Origin: Taeniopygia guttata
Taxonomy: Eukaryota > Chordata > Aves > Passeriformes > Estrildidae
Assembly: GCF_048771995.1 (NCBI RefSeq)
Contig: NC_133050.1
Span: 6,434,501 to 6,498,500, forward strand
Length of the DNA stretch: 64,000 bases
Direction: 5' to 3'
In this document: positions 12,901-24,900 of the stretch, one piece after another
How the letters are laid out: each line of letters begins with the position of its first letter
Position numbering within the stretch: position 1 is the first letter of the stretch
Translations under genes and position numbers: made by a program
The notes under the pieces: generated by a model
Databases searched by the model: none
What the model saw: only the letters and a program-made list of their open reading frames with translations
Told to the model about the DNA's origin: nothing

Positions 12901-15900
12901 GAGGGTGACCCGGGGCCACGCTGTCCCTGAGCCGCTGCCCATCCAGGCCGTGTGCGGCTGGAGGAAGGCGCCTCGCTGCGCCTGGACCTGCTGCGTGCCG
13001 AGGACCAGGGCTGGTACGAGTGCCGGGTGCTCTTCCTCGACCGCCACAGCAGCGACGCCGACTTCCAGAACGGCACCTGGATCCACCTCACCGTCAACGG
13101 TACCAACCTGAGCTCAGCTGCTCCCACACCGAGCTGAGCCAGATCTGAGGGTGAAATTAAATCTAAATTTACCTTCCAGCACCCCCAACCTTCCTGGAGA
13201 CCCCCCCTGCCTTCGTAGAGGTGAGGGACCGGGCTGCTCTGAGCCTCACCTGCAGGGCTGTCGGCAACCCCCAGCCTGTTGTCACCTGGAGGAGGAGTGA
13301 CCTGCCTGTCCAGAGCGGGGACACGGTGCAGGTGAGGGTGACACCCGCTCTGTGGGGTGTAGCCAAGCTCTGATGCACATCCCCGCTGTGGTGTCACCTG
13401 GCTGGTGTCACCACCCCGTTCACGGGGCGCGTTTGCTGTCCCTCGGTGCCACAGGTGAGGAACGGGACGTTGAGCATCGCCGTGGTGGAACGTGCCAGCG
13501 CGGGCACCTACACGTGCCACGCCACCAGCAAGGAGGGCACTGTCACCCACACCACCCGTGTGCTGGTGCAGGGTAAGGAGGGGTGGTTGGAGATGGAGCC
13601 CTGGCATGGTCCCTGTGCCCATCCTCACTGCCCCTCTGACCCACACCCCCCCAGGGCCGCCTGTCATCGTGGTGCCACCACAGAACGTCACCGTTAACGT
13701 CTCCCAAGATGCCTTCCTGGCGTGCCAGGCTGAGGCTTACCCAGGGAACCTCACCTACACCTGGTTCCAGGGCAGCAGCAACGTCTTCCACCTCAGGTGT
13801 GACAGCAACAGGGTGGCACCGGGGCTGAGGAACCCCCAAACCCAGCCCTGAGTGCCAGGCTGGGTGTGTGGTGGGGCAAACAGGGTGCCAACCGTGCCAC
13901 TCACCGCTCTGCCATCCCTTCCCAGCCACCTCCAGGCTCGGGTCCGACAGCAACGGGGGTGGTACTGGGGCTGAGTGACCCCCAAACCCAGCCCTGAGTG
14001 CCAGGCTGGGTGTGTGGTGGGGCAAACAGGGTGCCAACCATGCCACTCACAGCTCTGCCATCCCTTCCCAGCCACCTCCGGGCTCGGGTCTGACAGCAAC
14101 AGGGTGGCACCGGGGCTGAGGGACCACCAAACCCGGCCCTGAGTGCCAGGCTGGGTGTGTGGTGGGGCAAACAGGGTGCCAACCGTGCCACTCACAGCTT
14201 TGCCATCCCTTCCCAGCCACCTCCAGGCTCGGTTCCGACAGCAACGGGGGTGGCACCGGGGCTGAGGAACCCCCAAACCCCACCCCGAGTGCCAGGCTGG
14301 GTGTGTGGTGGGGGCAAACAGGGTGCCAACCGTGCCAGTCACAGCTTTGCCATCCCTTCCCAGCCACCTCCAGGCTCGTGTCCGTGTCCTGGTGGACGGG
14401 AGCCTCCTGCTGCAGCGAGCCACCCCGGATGACGCTGGAAAATACACCTGCACCCCCAGCAACGGGCTCTGGAAGCCTCCTTCCGCCTCAGCCTTCCTCA
14501 CAGTGCTCTGTAAGACCCCCTCCTGCACCCCCAGGGCTGGGGGACCCTGCTTTTGGGGCTGTGGTGGGAACAGGGGTGCCCCGTGGGGACCCCAGCCCCG
14601 TGTGTGCCCGCAGACCCAGCGCAGGTGACCACCATGCTCCCGGAGACCCACCTGCCCAAGGGCATGAGGGGCGTGATCCGCTGTCCCTGCAGGGCCAACC
14701 CCCCCCTGCTCTCCGTCTCCTGGACCAGGGACGGGCTCCCGCTGGAGCTGGACAAGGTAGAGCCACCCCCAGTGCCCTTCCAAATCACTCCTGCTTACAC
14801 CTTCCTCCCTCCAGATCCTTCCCAAATCCTTCTTCATCTGTTCCTCCCTCCAGATCCTTCCCAAATCCTTCTTCATCTGTTCCTCTCTCCCAGCTCCTTC
14901 CCAAATCCCTTCTCCTCTCCCATTCCTCCCTCCCAGCTCCTTCCTAAATTCCTCCTCCTCTCGCGTTCCTCTCTTCCAGCTCCTTCCCAATTCCTTCTTC
15001 ATCCATTCCTCTCTCCCAGCTCCTTCCCAAATGGTTCTTCATCCATTCCTCCCTCCCAGCTCTTTCCCAAATCCTTCCTCATCCATTCCCCTCTCCCAGC
15101 TCCTTCCCAAATCCTTCTTCATCCATTCCTCCCTCCCAGCTCCTTCCCAAATCCTTCTTCATCTGTTCCCCTCTCCCAGCTCCTTCCTAAATCCTTCTTC
15201 ATCCATTCCCCTCTCCCAGCTCCTTCCAAAACCCTCCTACTTACACATTCCTCCCTCCAAGCTCTTCCCCAGATTCCTTCTCCTCTCCCATTCCTCTCTC
15301 CCAGCTCCTTCCCAAATCCCTCCTGCTCACCCATTCCCCTCTCTCAGCTCCTTCCTAAATCGTTTTTCCTCTCCCATTCCCCTCTCCCAGTTCCCCAGCT
15401 GCTCCAAGGTATGGCCACTCCCACCTTCCCAAATCCTTCTTCATCTGTTCCCCTCTCCCAGCTCCTTCCCAAATCCTTCTTCCTCACCCATTCCCCTCTC
15501 CCAGCATCTTCCCAAATCCCTCCTGCTCACCCATTCCTCCCTCCCATCTCCGTCCCAAATCCTTCTTCATCCATTCCTCCCTCCCAGCTCCTTCCCAAAT
15601 CCTTCTTCATCCATTCCCCTCTCCCAGCTCCTTCCCAAATCCCTTTCTCTCACCTTTTCCCCTCTCCCACCTCCTTCCCAAATCATTCTTCTTTATCCAT
15701 TTCTCTCTCCCACCTCCTTCCCACCATCCCAAATCCCTTTTTCTCACTTTTCCCCTCTCCCACCTCCTTCCCACCATCCCAAATCCCTTTTTCTCACCTT
15801 TTCCCCTCTCCCAGCTCCTTCCCACCATCCCAAATCCCTTTTTCTCACCTTTTCCCCTCTCCCAGCTCCCCGGCTGGTCCCTCCAGCCCGATGGCTCCAT

Positions 15901-18900
15901 CGTCATCGCCACGGGCAACGACGACGCGCCGGGGCTGTACCGCTGCACGCCCTACAACAGCTACGGCACCGCCGGCCCCTCCCGGCCCACGCGTGTCCTG
16001 CTCAAGGTCAGGAGCCCCCCGGGGTCCCCTGACCTTCCTCTGAACCCCCAAACTGCCCCTCTGCTCGAAACGTACATTTTAAGGGATTTAGAGATTTTCG
16101 AGGAGCTCAGATTTTATATGGGAACCCAAAAAAAATGGGTCCAGGAACCCCCCTGGACAGAGCCCCCAGAGACACTGGCTGTGATCTCTGTCCATGGAAA
16201 AGAGTTTTCAATCTTACAGGATCAATTAAAAGCTCTGAGTGTTTGATATAATCAATAATTAAGTGTGGCACGGGTGCAAAAGTAAAATTTTAGGATTCTA
16301 GATTAGGGGTCCAAAGAAGACAAGATGGAGGAAATTGGGTGTGTCTTGTCCTTTTTCTCCTTCTTCATGCCCTCCATGTTTCACTGTGGTGTTGGCATTT
16401 TTCTGTTGGTTCAGGCTGGGGACACACTGTCCAACGTAGGTGACAGATATTGGCACGTTATTGTAAATCCAGCACAGGTAGTTTCTGGTATATAATGTTT
16501 GTAACATCCCACTGAGGGGTGTTACATTGAGATGTTATTGTAAATATACCACACATAAGTTTCTGGTATTTAATGTTTGTAACATCCCACTGAGGGGTGT
16601 TACATTGGCACGTTATTGTAAATATAGCACAGGTAGTTTCTGGTATTTAATGTTTGCAACATCCCACTGAGGGCAGAGCCCTGCAGGGCAGACAGAACAT
16701 GTTAGAGATAAGTTTATTCTTATACATATAAGAATATATATACATATATTCTTATATGTATAAGAATAAACAACCTTGAAAACCAACACAGATGAATTAT
16801 GACTTCTGCTTAAGACAGAAACTTTTTACAATCTCTGAATCATCAATACCCACAGATTCCGACAATTTTAGTTCAATAGAAGCGTTACTAGAGTTAATTA
16901 AAATAAATAAGTCAGCCTTAATAAAATTAAGAGTTAGTAGTTAACTAATAATTGATTGCTTGTCAGCACAATGTTGAGTTAGCTGGGTTTATAATGAAGA
17001 ATATAATGACATAATATATAATATAACAAATAGATTTTAGGAACTTAATACAATCGTGGGCCTCCTCTGTTCTGAAACCAATTGAAGACAAAAAAATGGG
17101 AGTTCTACCAAGAGTTAATTTGTCATATTTACATTGAAAAGGTAGAAAGGTCAGAAGGAGGAAGACTTCATTGACGTCCTCATTTTGGGACCCCTCCCCA
17201 TGAAAGGGACCCATTTCAAGGAACAAATTTCATGCTGAATAGCTTTTGAAATAATTAGTGTACAAAACAAGGAATGGGATGTACCAAAATGATGAATATT
17301 TATTTGTATTTTTGGGTATTCAATACTTGGATGGATAAAAGGGCTCTGTAATCACTTGGAGGGTGCGGTGTGGATTTGGGAGTGATCCCACACGCAATAA
17401 ACACTCATTTTCTAACTTTAAACTGTTAGAGAGTTTTTCTGTCACAGTTAGATATTGTTACTAGATCAATATCCATATTTCTTTAATAATTCACAGCAGG
17501 AGCTTTGTAAACACGCACTTTCTAACTTTAAACTGTTAGAAAGATTTTGTCTGTCACAATTAGATATTGGTATTAGATCAACATCCATATTTCTTTAATA
17601 ATTCAGAGCAGGAGCTTTGTAAACATGCACTTTCTAGCTTTAAACTGTTAGAGAGTTTTTTTCTGTCACAATTAGACATGGGTACTAGATCAATATCCAC
17701 ATTTTTTTAATAAATGATGCTTTGCAGGACCCTCCTGCCTTCACGGTGCGGCCCAAGGAGGAATATTTCCAGGAGGTGGGCCGGGAGCTGGTGATCCCCT
17801 GTGCAGCTCACGGGGATCCCCCACCCACCATCACCTGGGTGAAGGTAGGAATTGCTGTTTTTTGGGGTCAGCTGAGCCCCCCTCAGGGACAGAGATTGCT
17901 TTTGGCCTCCAGGGTATCATTTCTAGGGTGGTATTTTTGTTTCTACATCACTCCTGGGGTTATGTTCCTGTCACCACTGGGTTCCATCCCAAACTGGGGT
18001 TCCTGAAGGATCTTGGGTTGCTTTGCTTGGCTTTCCTCTAAAAATCTGACAAAAAAACCCTTTTTTCTAAAAACCTGCCCCTTGCCCTCCAAACCAGCCC
18101 CAGCACGGTCCCCATTTTCAAGTCCCCTTGTCCCCACAAGTGTGGCAGCGTCACAGTCCCAGCCCTGCGTGGGGGTGGCTCGGTGGTGACCCCCAAATCA
18201 GCGTGCCCGTGCCCCACAGGTGGGCAGCGTGGGGAAGAGCAGTGCCCAGGTGGATGGGAACAGCAGCCTCGTCCTCCACCCCCTCACCAAGGAGCAGCAC
18301 GGAGTCTGGCAATGCACTGCCACCAACCAGGTGGCCAGTGTCACCACTGCCACCTCCGTCCACGTCCTGGGTGAGCTGCTCGTCACTGGCGGGCTGGGAT
18401 AGTCCCAGGGGTGGGTGACATGCTGGAGAGGGTGGTCCAAGCCCCTCAATGTGCCACTGCTGCCCTCCAGGTACCAGTCCCCACGCTGTCACCAACGTCT
18501 CCGTGCTCCCGCTGCTGCTGGCGGCCAACATCTCCTGGGAGCCAGGCTTTGATGGAGGATACTTCCAGAGGTTCAGCGTTTGGTACACCCCACTGTGAGT
18601 GCCCACCTCTGCTGTGTGCCCCCCAGGGACCCCAATTTTGGGCTCATATGTCCCTCCTGTCCCCAGGGTGAGGAAGCCACCGCGGGCACACCACGACTGG
18701 GTGTCGCTGTCGGTGCCAGCGGGGGCTCGGCACCTTCTGGTGGAGAACCTGCAGCCAGACACCAGTTACCAGTTCAGTGTCCTGGCCCAGAACAAGCTGG
18801 GCAGTGGCCCCTTCAGCCAGATCGTCACCTCCGTGCCCAGGGGTGAGTGGAGCCCCCCAAAACACCCCCAGTGCCCCCCCAAAAACTCGGGATGCTCCCG

Positions 18901-21900
18901 TTCCCTCCACCTCTGTCTTCTCCCCAGGCTTCCCAGTGACCACAGTGCCTCCAGAGCCACCAGCCATCACTGTGCACGTCTTCCTGTCCCCACCACGATC
19001 TCTGAGGGCCAACGAGAGCGTCAGGGGGGTTCTGCTTCGCTGGGACCCCCCTGCCCGTGCCTCAGTGGCCCTGAGCGGGTACGCGCTGGAGCTGCGGCAG
19101 GACAAGGGCGGCTGGGAGGTGCTGGAGAGCTCCATCCCCGCCACTGACACCCAGGTGCTGGTGCCAGGGCTCATCAAGGTAAGGTGTGACCAGGTGCCAA
19201 GGTGGGTTAGTGCCAGAGATCACCTCTAGGTCAGGGGTGGCACATGTGGTGGAAAAATCTCTCCTCCTGTGGGAATCCAGAGCTTCCCTCTGGCTGCCCT
19301 GGGACCCTGGCAGGGGTCAGGAACCCCCCTGGACAGAGCCCCCAGAGACACTGGCTGTGATCTCTGTCCATGGAAAAGAGTTTTCAATCTTACAGGATCA
19401 ATTACAACCTCTCAGTGTTTGATATCAGTAATAATTAAGTGTGGCACGGGTGCAAAAGTAAAATTTTAGGATTCTAGATGAGGGGTCCAAAGGGGACAAG
19501 ATGGAGGAAATTGGGTGTGCCTTGTCCTTTTTCTCCTTCTTCATGCCCCCCATGTTTCACTGTGGTGTTGGCATTTTTCTGTTGGTTCAGGCTGGGGACA
19601 CACTGTCCAACGTAGGTGACAGATATTGGCACGTTATTTAAATATAGCACATATACTTTGTGGTATTTAATGTTTGTACCATCCCACTGAGGGCAGAGCC
19701 CCACACGCTGCCCTGCAGGACAGAGCTGCGGCAGGGCAGCAGAACATGTTAGAGATAAGTTTATTCTTCTACATATAAGAACATATATACATATATTCCT
19801 ATATGTATAAGAATAAACAACCTTGAAAACCAGCACAGATGAATTATGACTTCTTTGGCAGCAGGGCAGAAAGACAGAGACTTTTTACAATCTCAGGATC
19901 ACCAATACCTCAGATTCTGACATCCTCCAACCCGAGATTCCAAAGAAAGGCTCAGCAGTCTCTGTTGTCCTGTCTCAAGGCAGTTTATTGCAAGTTTTAT
20001 CTAAAAATTTTTCTTCTCAGGCTGCTGTGGTTTGCTCACAGCTCAGGCAGAGGCACACACACACCCTGACATCCTCTCTGACTCCTGATTTCTTCTTCTC
20101 TCCCCACCCAGGGCTGCTGCTGTCTTTTATATTGTGCATTACATATTAAATATTTATAGTTTGTCCCCAATGCCTATTACCTATATTAAATAGTGCCATT
20201 CTATCTTTTATGTGGTACATTACGTGTTAAATATTTATAGTTTTTTTCCCAATGCCTATTACCTATATTAAATGGTGCTTTTCTATCTTTTATACAATAC
20301 ATTATGTGTTAAATGTTTATAGTTTTTCCCCAATGCCTATTACCTATATTAAATGATGATTTTCTACTCCAAACCAATCTGTGAGTGCCAACATCACCAA
20401 GAACATGGAGGTGAGGAAGGAGAAAGAGGGAGGACAGGACAGGCCCAAATCCCTGTTAAATCCATCTTAAAACTTCTGATCCCATGTACAAAACCAAAAC
20501 TCCCCTGTACAGCACTCAAAAATTCTTCCCTTTACTTTGTGACAACTTCTACTATAATATCTAAAATTTTGTGACTTTTTGTTCGTCCTGCAAGGTTGGT
20601 AAATCGTTCTATGGTTTAAATCCAAAATCACAGCTGTTTCCAGCTGCCTGCCAGGGTCTCAAATGCTTCTGAGCTGGACCAGGAACACCCAAAAAGTGTC
20701 TGAGGGACATTTTGAGTTCTGCCAGGTTCGGGTTTGGTGGCTCATGGCCCCGTGTCCTCCCCAGGACGCCTTCTACGAGTTCCGCCTGGTGGCCTTTGCT
20801 GGCAGCTACATCAGCGACCCCAGCAACACGGTGAACGTCTCCACGGCAGGTGAGGCTGGGGGTGGAAAACAGAGGTGGGAAACATCCAAATTCCCAAAGG
20901 AGAACCCCCATTTCGTGCTGTTCCCTCAAGATTAAAATTATCAGAGCTGCTGGGTGCAGAGCATCCCTTCTGCTGGTGGCCAGGGTGGTGGGCACAGCCC
21001 CGAGATGTGTCCCCACGATTCCAGGGACACATTTTGGGGGTCTGTGCCCGCCTGATGGGGTGCCCTGTGCCCGGCAGGGATGGAGGTGTACCCGTCCCGC
21101 ACTCAGCTGCCCGAGCTGCTGCCACAGCCGGTGCTGGCGGGGGTGGTCGGGGGGATCTGCTTCCTCAGCGTGGCCGTCATCTTCAGCACCACGGCCGCCT
21201 GCGTCATGAACCGGCGCCGCGCCGCGCGCCTCCGCAAGCGCCACCAAGGTACCGGGGACACCAGGGACAATGGGGACAATGGGGACAGGCCAGCCAGGGT
21301 GGGGGGACAGAGTGGGTGCCGCTGTCTCCTCCTCATCACCTTTTGAGTTGCTCGCCGTGTGATTCCCCCCTGTGTTCTCGTGGCCTTCCAGATCCACCAC
21401 TCGTCTTCTCCCCCAGCAAGAAGCTTCCACCTCCACAGTAAGTCACGCCACGCCATTGCCATGTCCTGACATGCCGTGCTGTGCCGTGCCATGCCATGCC
21501 ATGCTCCCTCCCTGTCCTGACATGCCATGCCGTGCCATGCCATGCCATGCTCCCTCCCTGTCCTGCCACGTCACTGCTGTGGTCCCTCCATCCCCACTCC
21601 CTTCCTGTCCTGCTCCCACCATGCCACATTCCCTCCCTATCCTTCCACCATGCCACGTTCCCTCACTGTCCTGACATGCCATGCCATGCCATGCCATGCC
21701 ACGCTCCCTCCCTGTCCTGCCACGTCACTGCTGTGGTCCCTCCATCACCACTGCCTTCCTGTCCTGCTCCCACCATGCCACGTTCCCTCCCTGTCCTATT
21801 CTGCCATGCCATGCCATGCTCCCCTCCATCTCACTCCCTCCCTGTCCTGTCCTGACATGCCATGCCATGCTGTGCCGTGCCATGCCATGCCATGCTCCCT

Positions 21901-24900
21901 CCCTGTCCTGACATGCCATGCCATGCCGTGCCATGCCATGCCATGCTCCCTCCCTGTCCTGACACGTCACTGCTGTGGTCCCTCCATCCCCACTGCCTTC
22001 CTGTCCTGCTCCCACCATGTCACGTTCCTGCCATGCCACATTCCCTCCCTATCCTGCTCCCCCCATGCCACATTCCCTCCCTGTCCTGACATGCCGTGCT
22101 GTGCCGTGCCATGCCATGCCATGCTCCCTCCTTATCCTTTTTCCACCATGCCTCATTCCCTCCCTATCCTGCTTCCACCATGCCACACTCCCTCACTCCC
22201 TCCCTGTCCTGCCATGCCATGCCATGCCACACTCCCTCACTCCCTCCCTGTCCTGTTCCCTTCTTGTCCTGCCATGCCATGCCATGCCATGCCACACTCC
22301 CTCCCTGTCCTGTCCTGCCACAGTCCCTCCCTGTCCTGTCCTGTCCTGTCCTGCCATGCCACACTCCCTCCCTGTCCCTCTCTTGCTCCTCCACATCCCA
22401 TTCCCTCCCCATCCCACCTCTGCCTTTCCTCCCCCCCCCAAATCCTGCTCCCTCTCACCCACTCCTGGCCATGCCACACTCCCCTCCATCCCTCTCCCTC
22501 CCTGTCCATCCCACTGCCCTCCTCATCATCCCTCTGCCACCACCTGGGGTGACACCTTGGGGACACCTTGGGGACACCTTGGGGACAGCCACCCCGTGCG
22601 GGGTGCTGCCACCGGGGCTCGCCTTGTGCTCCTTTTCTGGAGGAAAAAAATCAGGAAATTCAGGAGCAGAGCCCGGCAGCACAACCAGAGGCTGCTGCAG
22701 CTGCCACCTCTCCCTTGCAGCGATGCTCGTGGCCCTGCTGGCCCCACCAGCACGGTCAGGCTGAAGCTACAACCATCCCCGTACCTGAGCCTGCACCGGA
22801 CGCTGCTGTGGGGTGAAAAAGCCGGTACCAGCCTGGGGCTGAGCATCGCCGGTTCCCGTTATCCCACCTACGAGAGCCAAGACCGGGAGAACGTCCCGTT
22901 GGAACGGATCTGCCGCGGTCCCGACGGCCGTTTCGTGTTGGGCTCTGCATCCCCGGAGCCTCTGCCGGTTCCCCCGCAGCCCTACCACCAGCTGCCCGCC
23001 CAGGAGGATGATGATGATGATGATGATGATGAAGAAGAGGAAAACGACCAACCCGTGTGGCACAGAGGGGTCTCGCTACGCCCCCAACCCGCTGGGCAAC
23101 CCCACCGGGGCTCCCGAGGCTCCGGTCACCGTCACGGTCGTTACTTCGGTTACAGCAGCCCCGCGGGTGAGGCGGTGGCGTTGAGCATCACCGATGTCAG
23201 CCCCGTGGTCTCTACCGCCGCCACTCTGCCTTACAGCGCCGTCCCGGAGCCCCCCGAGCCCCGCCACGGCTCCCCCTGGGACTCACCGCCCCGCCGGGGC
23301 TCCCCCAAACCGGCTGCCGGTGCCCCGGTACCCCCCGGTGCCCCGGTACCCCCCGGCCCCCCGGTACCCCCCGGCCCCCCGGTACCCCCCGGTGCCCCGG
23401 TACCCCCCGGTGCCGCGGTACCCCCCGGCCCCCCGGTACCCCCCGGCCCCCCGGTACCCCCCGGTGCCCCGGGAATCAGCGGGATCCTGCAGTACCTCAG
23501 CCTGCCCTTCTTCAAGGAGATGTGTGTGGATGGCGATTGGCCACCACCGGAGGAACCGGAGGAACCGGAGGAACCCCCCGCCCCACCGGAGCCCCCCACC
23601 AGCCCCCCACCCACCGAACAGATGCTGTGCCCGGACTGCATTGACCCAAGTGCCAACATCACCACCACCTCCTCATCCTCCTCATCCTCCTCCGCTCTCC
23701 TTGAGCCCCCCCGGTTCCCCCCGGGCCCCGCCAAGGCTTCGCTGCCCGGTTCCCCCATCACCGGGATTGCCCCGCAACCGGTCCCGCATCTCCGGACTGA
23801 AACCCCGGGGCGGCCACCGGATGCTGCCGCCGCTCCCCACCCCGAGAAGCTCCCGCGGGGCAGCCTGACCAGCCAGAGCAGCGGGCGGGGCAGCGGATCC
23901 TTCCTGCGGCCCCCCTCGCTGGCACCGGCCTTGGGGGGCACCTTTCTGGGCACCCCCATCGCGGAGGGCAGGATGGATGTTGGCACCGGGAAGAGGTGAG
24001 CCCTGGGCAGGGGTGGCTGTCCCTGCAGTGCCATGGGGACACCCCCTCCCCTCTGCTCCCTGTCCCCAGAGACCCCACCCCAGTTCTCCCCCCTGGGATG
24101 TGACATTGGGATGTGGCCCTGCCACCCGTCCCTGGGCACCTGGGGCTTGGGGTGTCGCCTGGCATCCATCCTGGGGGTTTCATGGCCATTATGGGGGGAC
24201 ACGGGGTGGTCTCAGACCTGCCAGACCTCGGGGTCTGCCCTGATCTCCATCCCTGGGCTCTCCATCTCCAGGATTTCAAACCCATCCCTCGGGCTTTCAC
24301 TTCTTTTGGGGTCTCCCCTGACCTCTATCCTTGGGGTTTCACACCCATCCCCAGAGCTTTCAATTTTTGGGGGGTTTCTCCCCTGGTACCCATCCCTGGG
24401 CTCCCCATCCCTGGGGTTTCAAACCCATCCCCAGAGCTTTGACTTTTTGGGGTCTCCCCTGACCTCCAACCTTAGGGTTTCACACCCATCCCTCGGGCTT
24501 TCACTTTTTTGGGGTCTCCCCTGGGTTCCCCATCCCTGGGCTCTCCATCTTTAGGGTTTCAAACCCATCCCCAGAGCTTTCACTTTTTGGGGTCTCCCCT
24601 GACCTCTATCCTTGGGGTTCCACACCATCCCTGGCATCTGACACCCCAAAATCTGCCCTGATCTCCATCCCTGAGCTCTCCATCCTTGGGGTTTCACACC
24701 CATCCCCAGAGCTTTCACTTTTTTGGGGTCTCCCCTGGTACCCACCCCTGGGTTCTCCACCCTTAGGGTTCCACACCCATCCCTCGGTCTTTCCCTTTTT
24801 TTGGGGGGTCTCACCCCCTCGTGCCGGGGTGGTCCGTACCCCTCACCCCCTCCCCACAGGAGAAACACCTCCGTGGACGAGAACTACGAGTGGGACGCGG

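Noticed and set aside
20811-21543. Minus-strand frames over IGSF9 exons 15-17
   Set aside because: Shadow frames; the plus strand carries the conserved FNIII and membrane-helix exons with proper splice sites.
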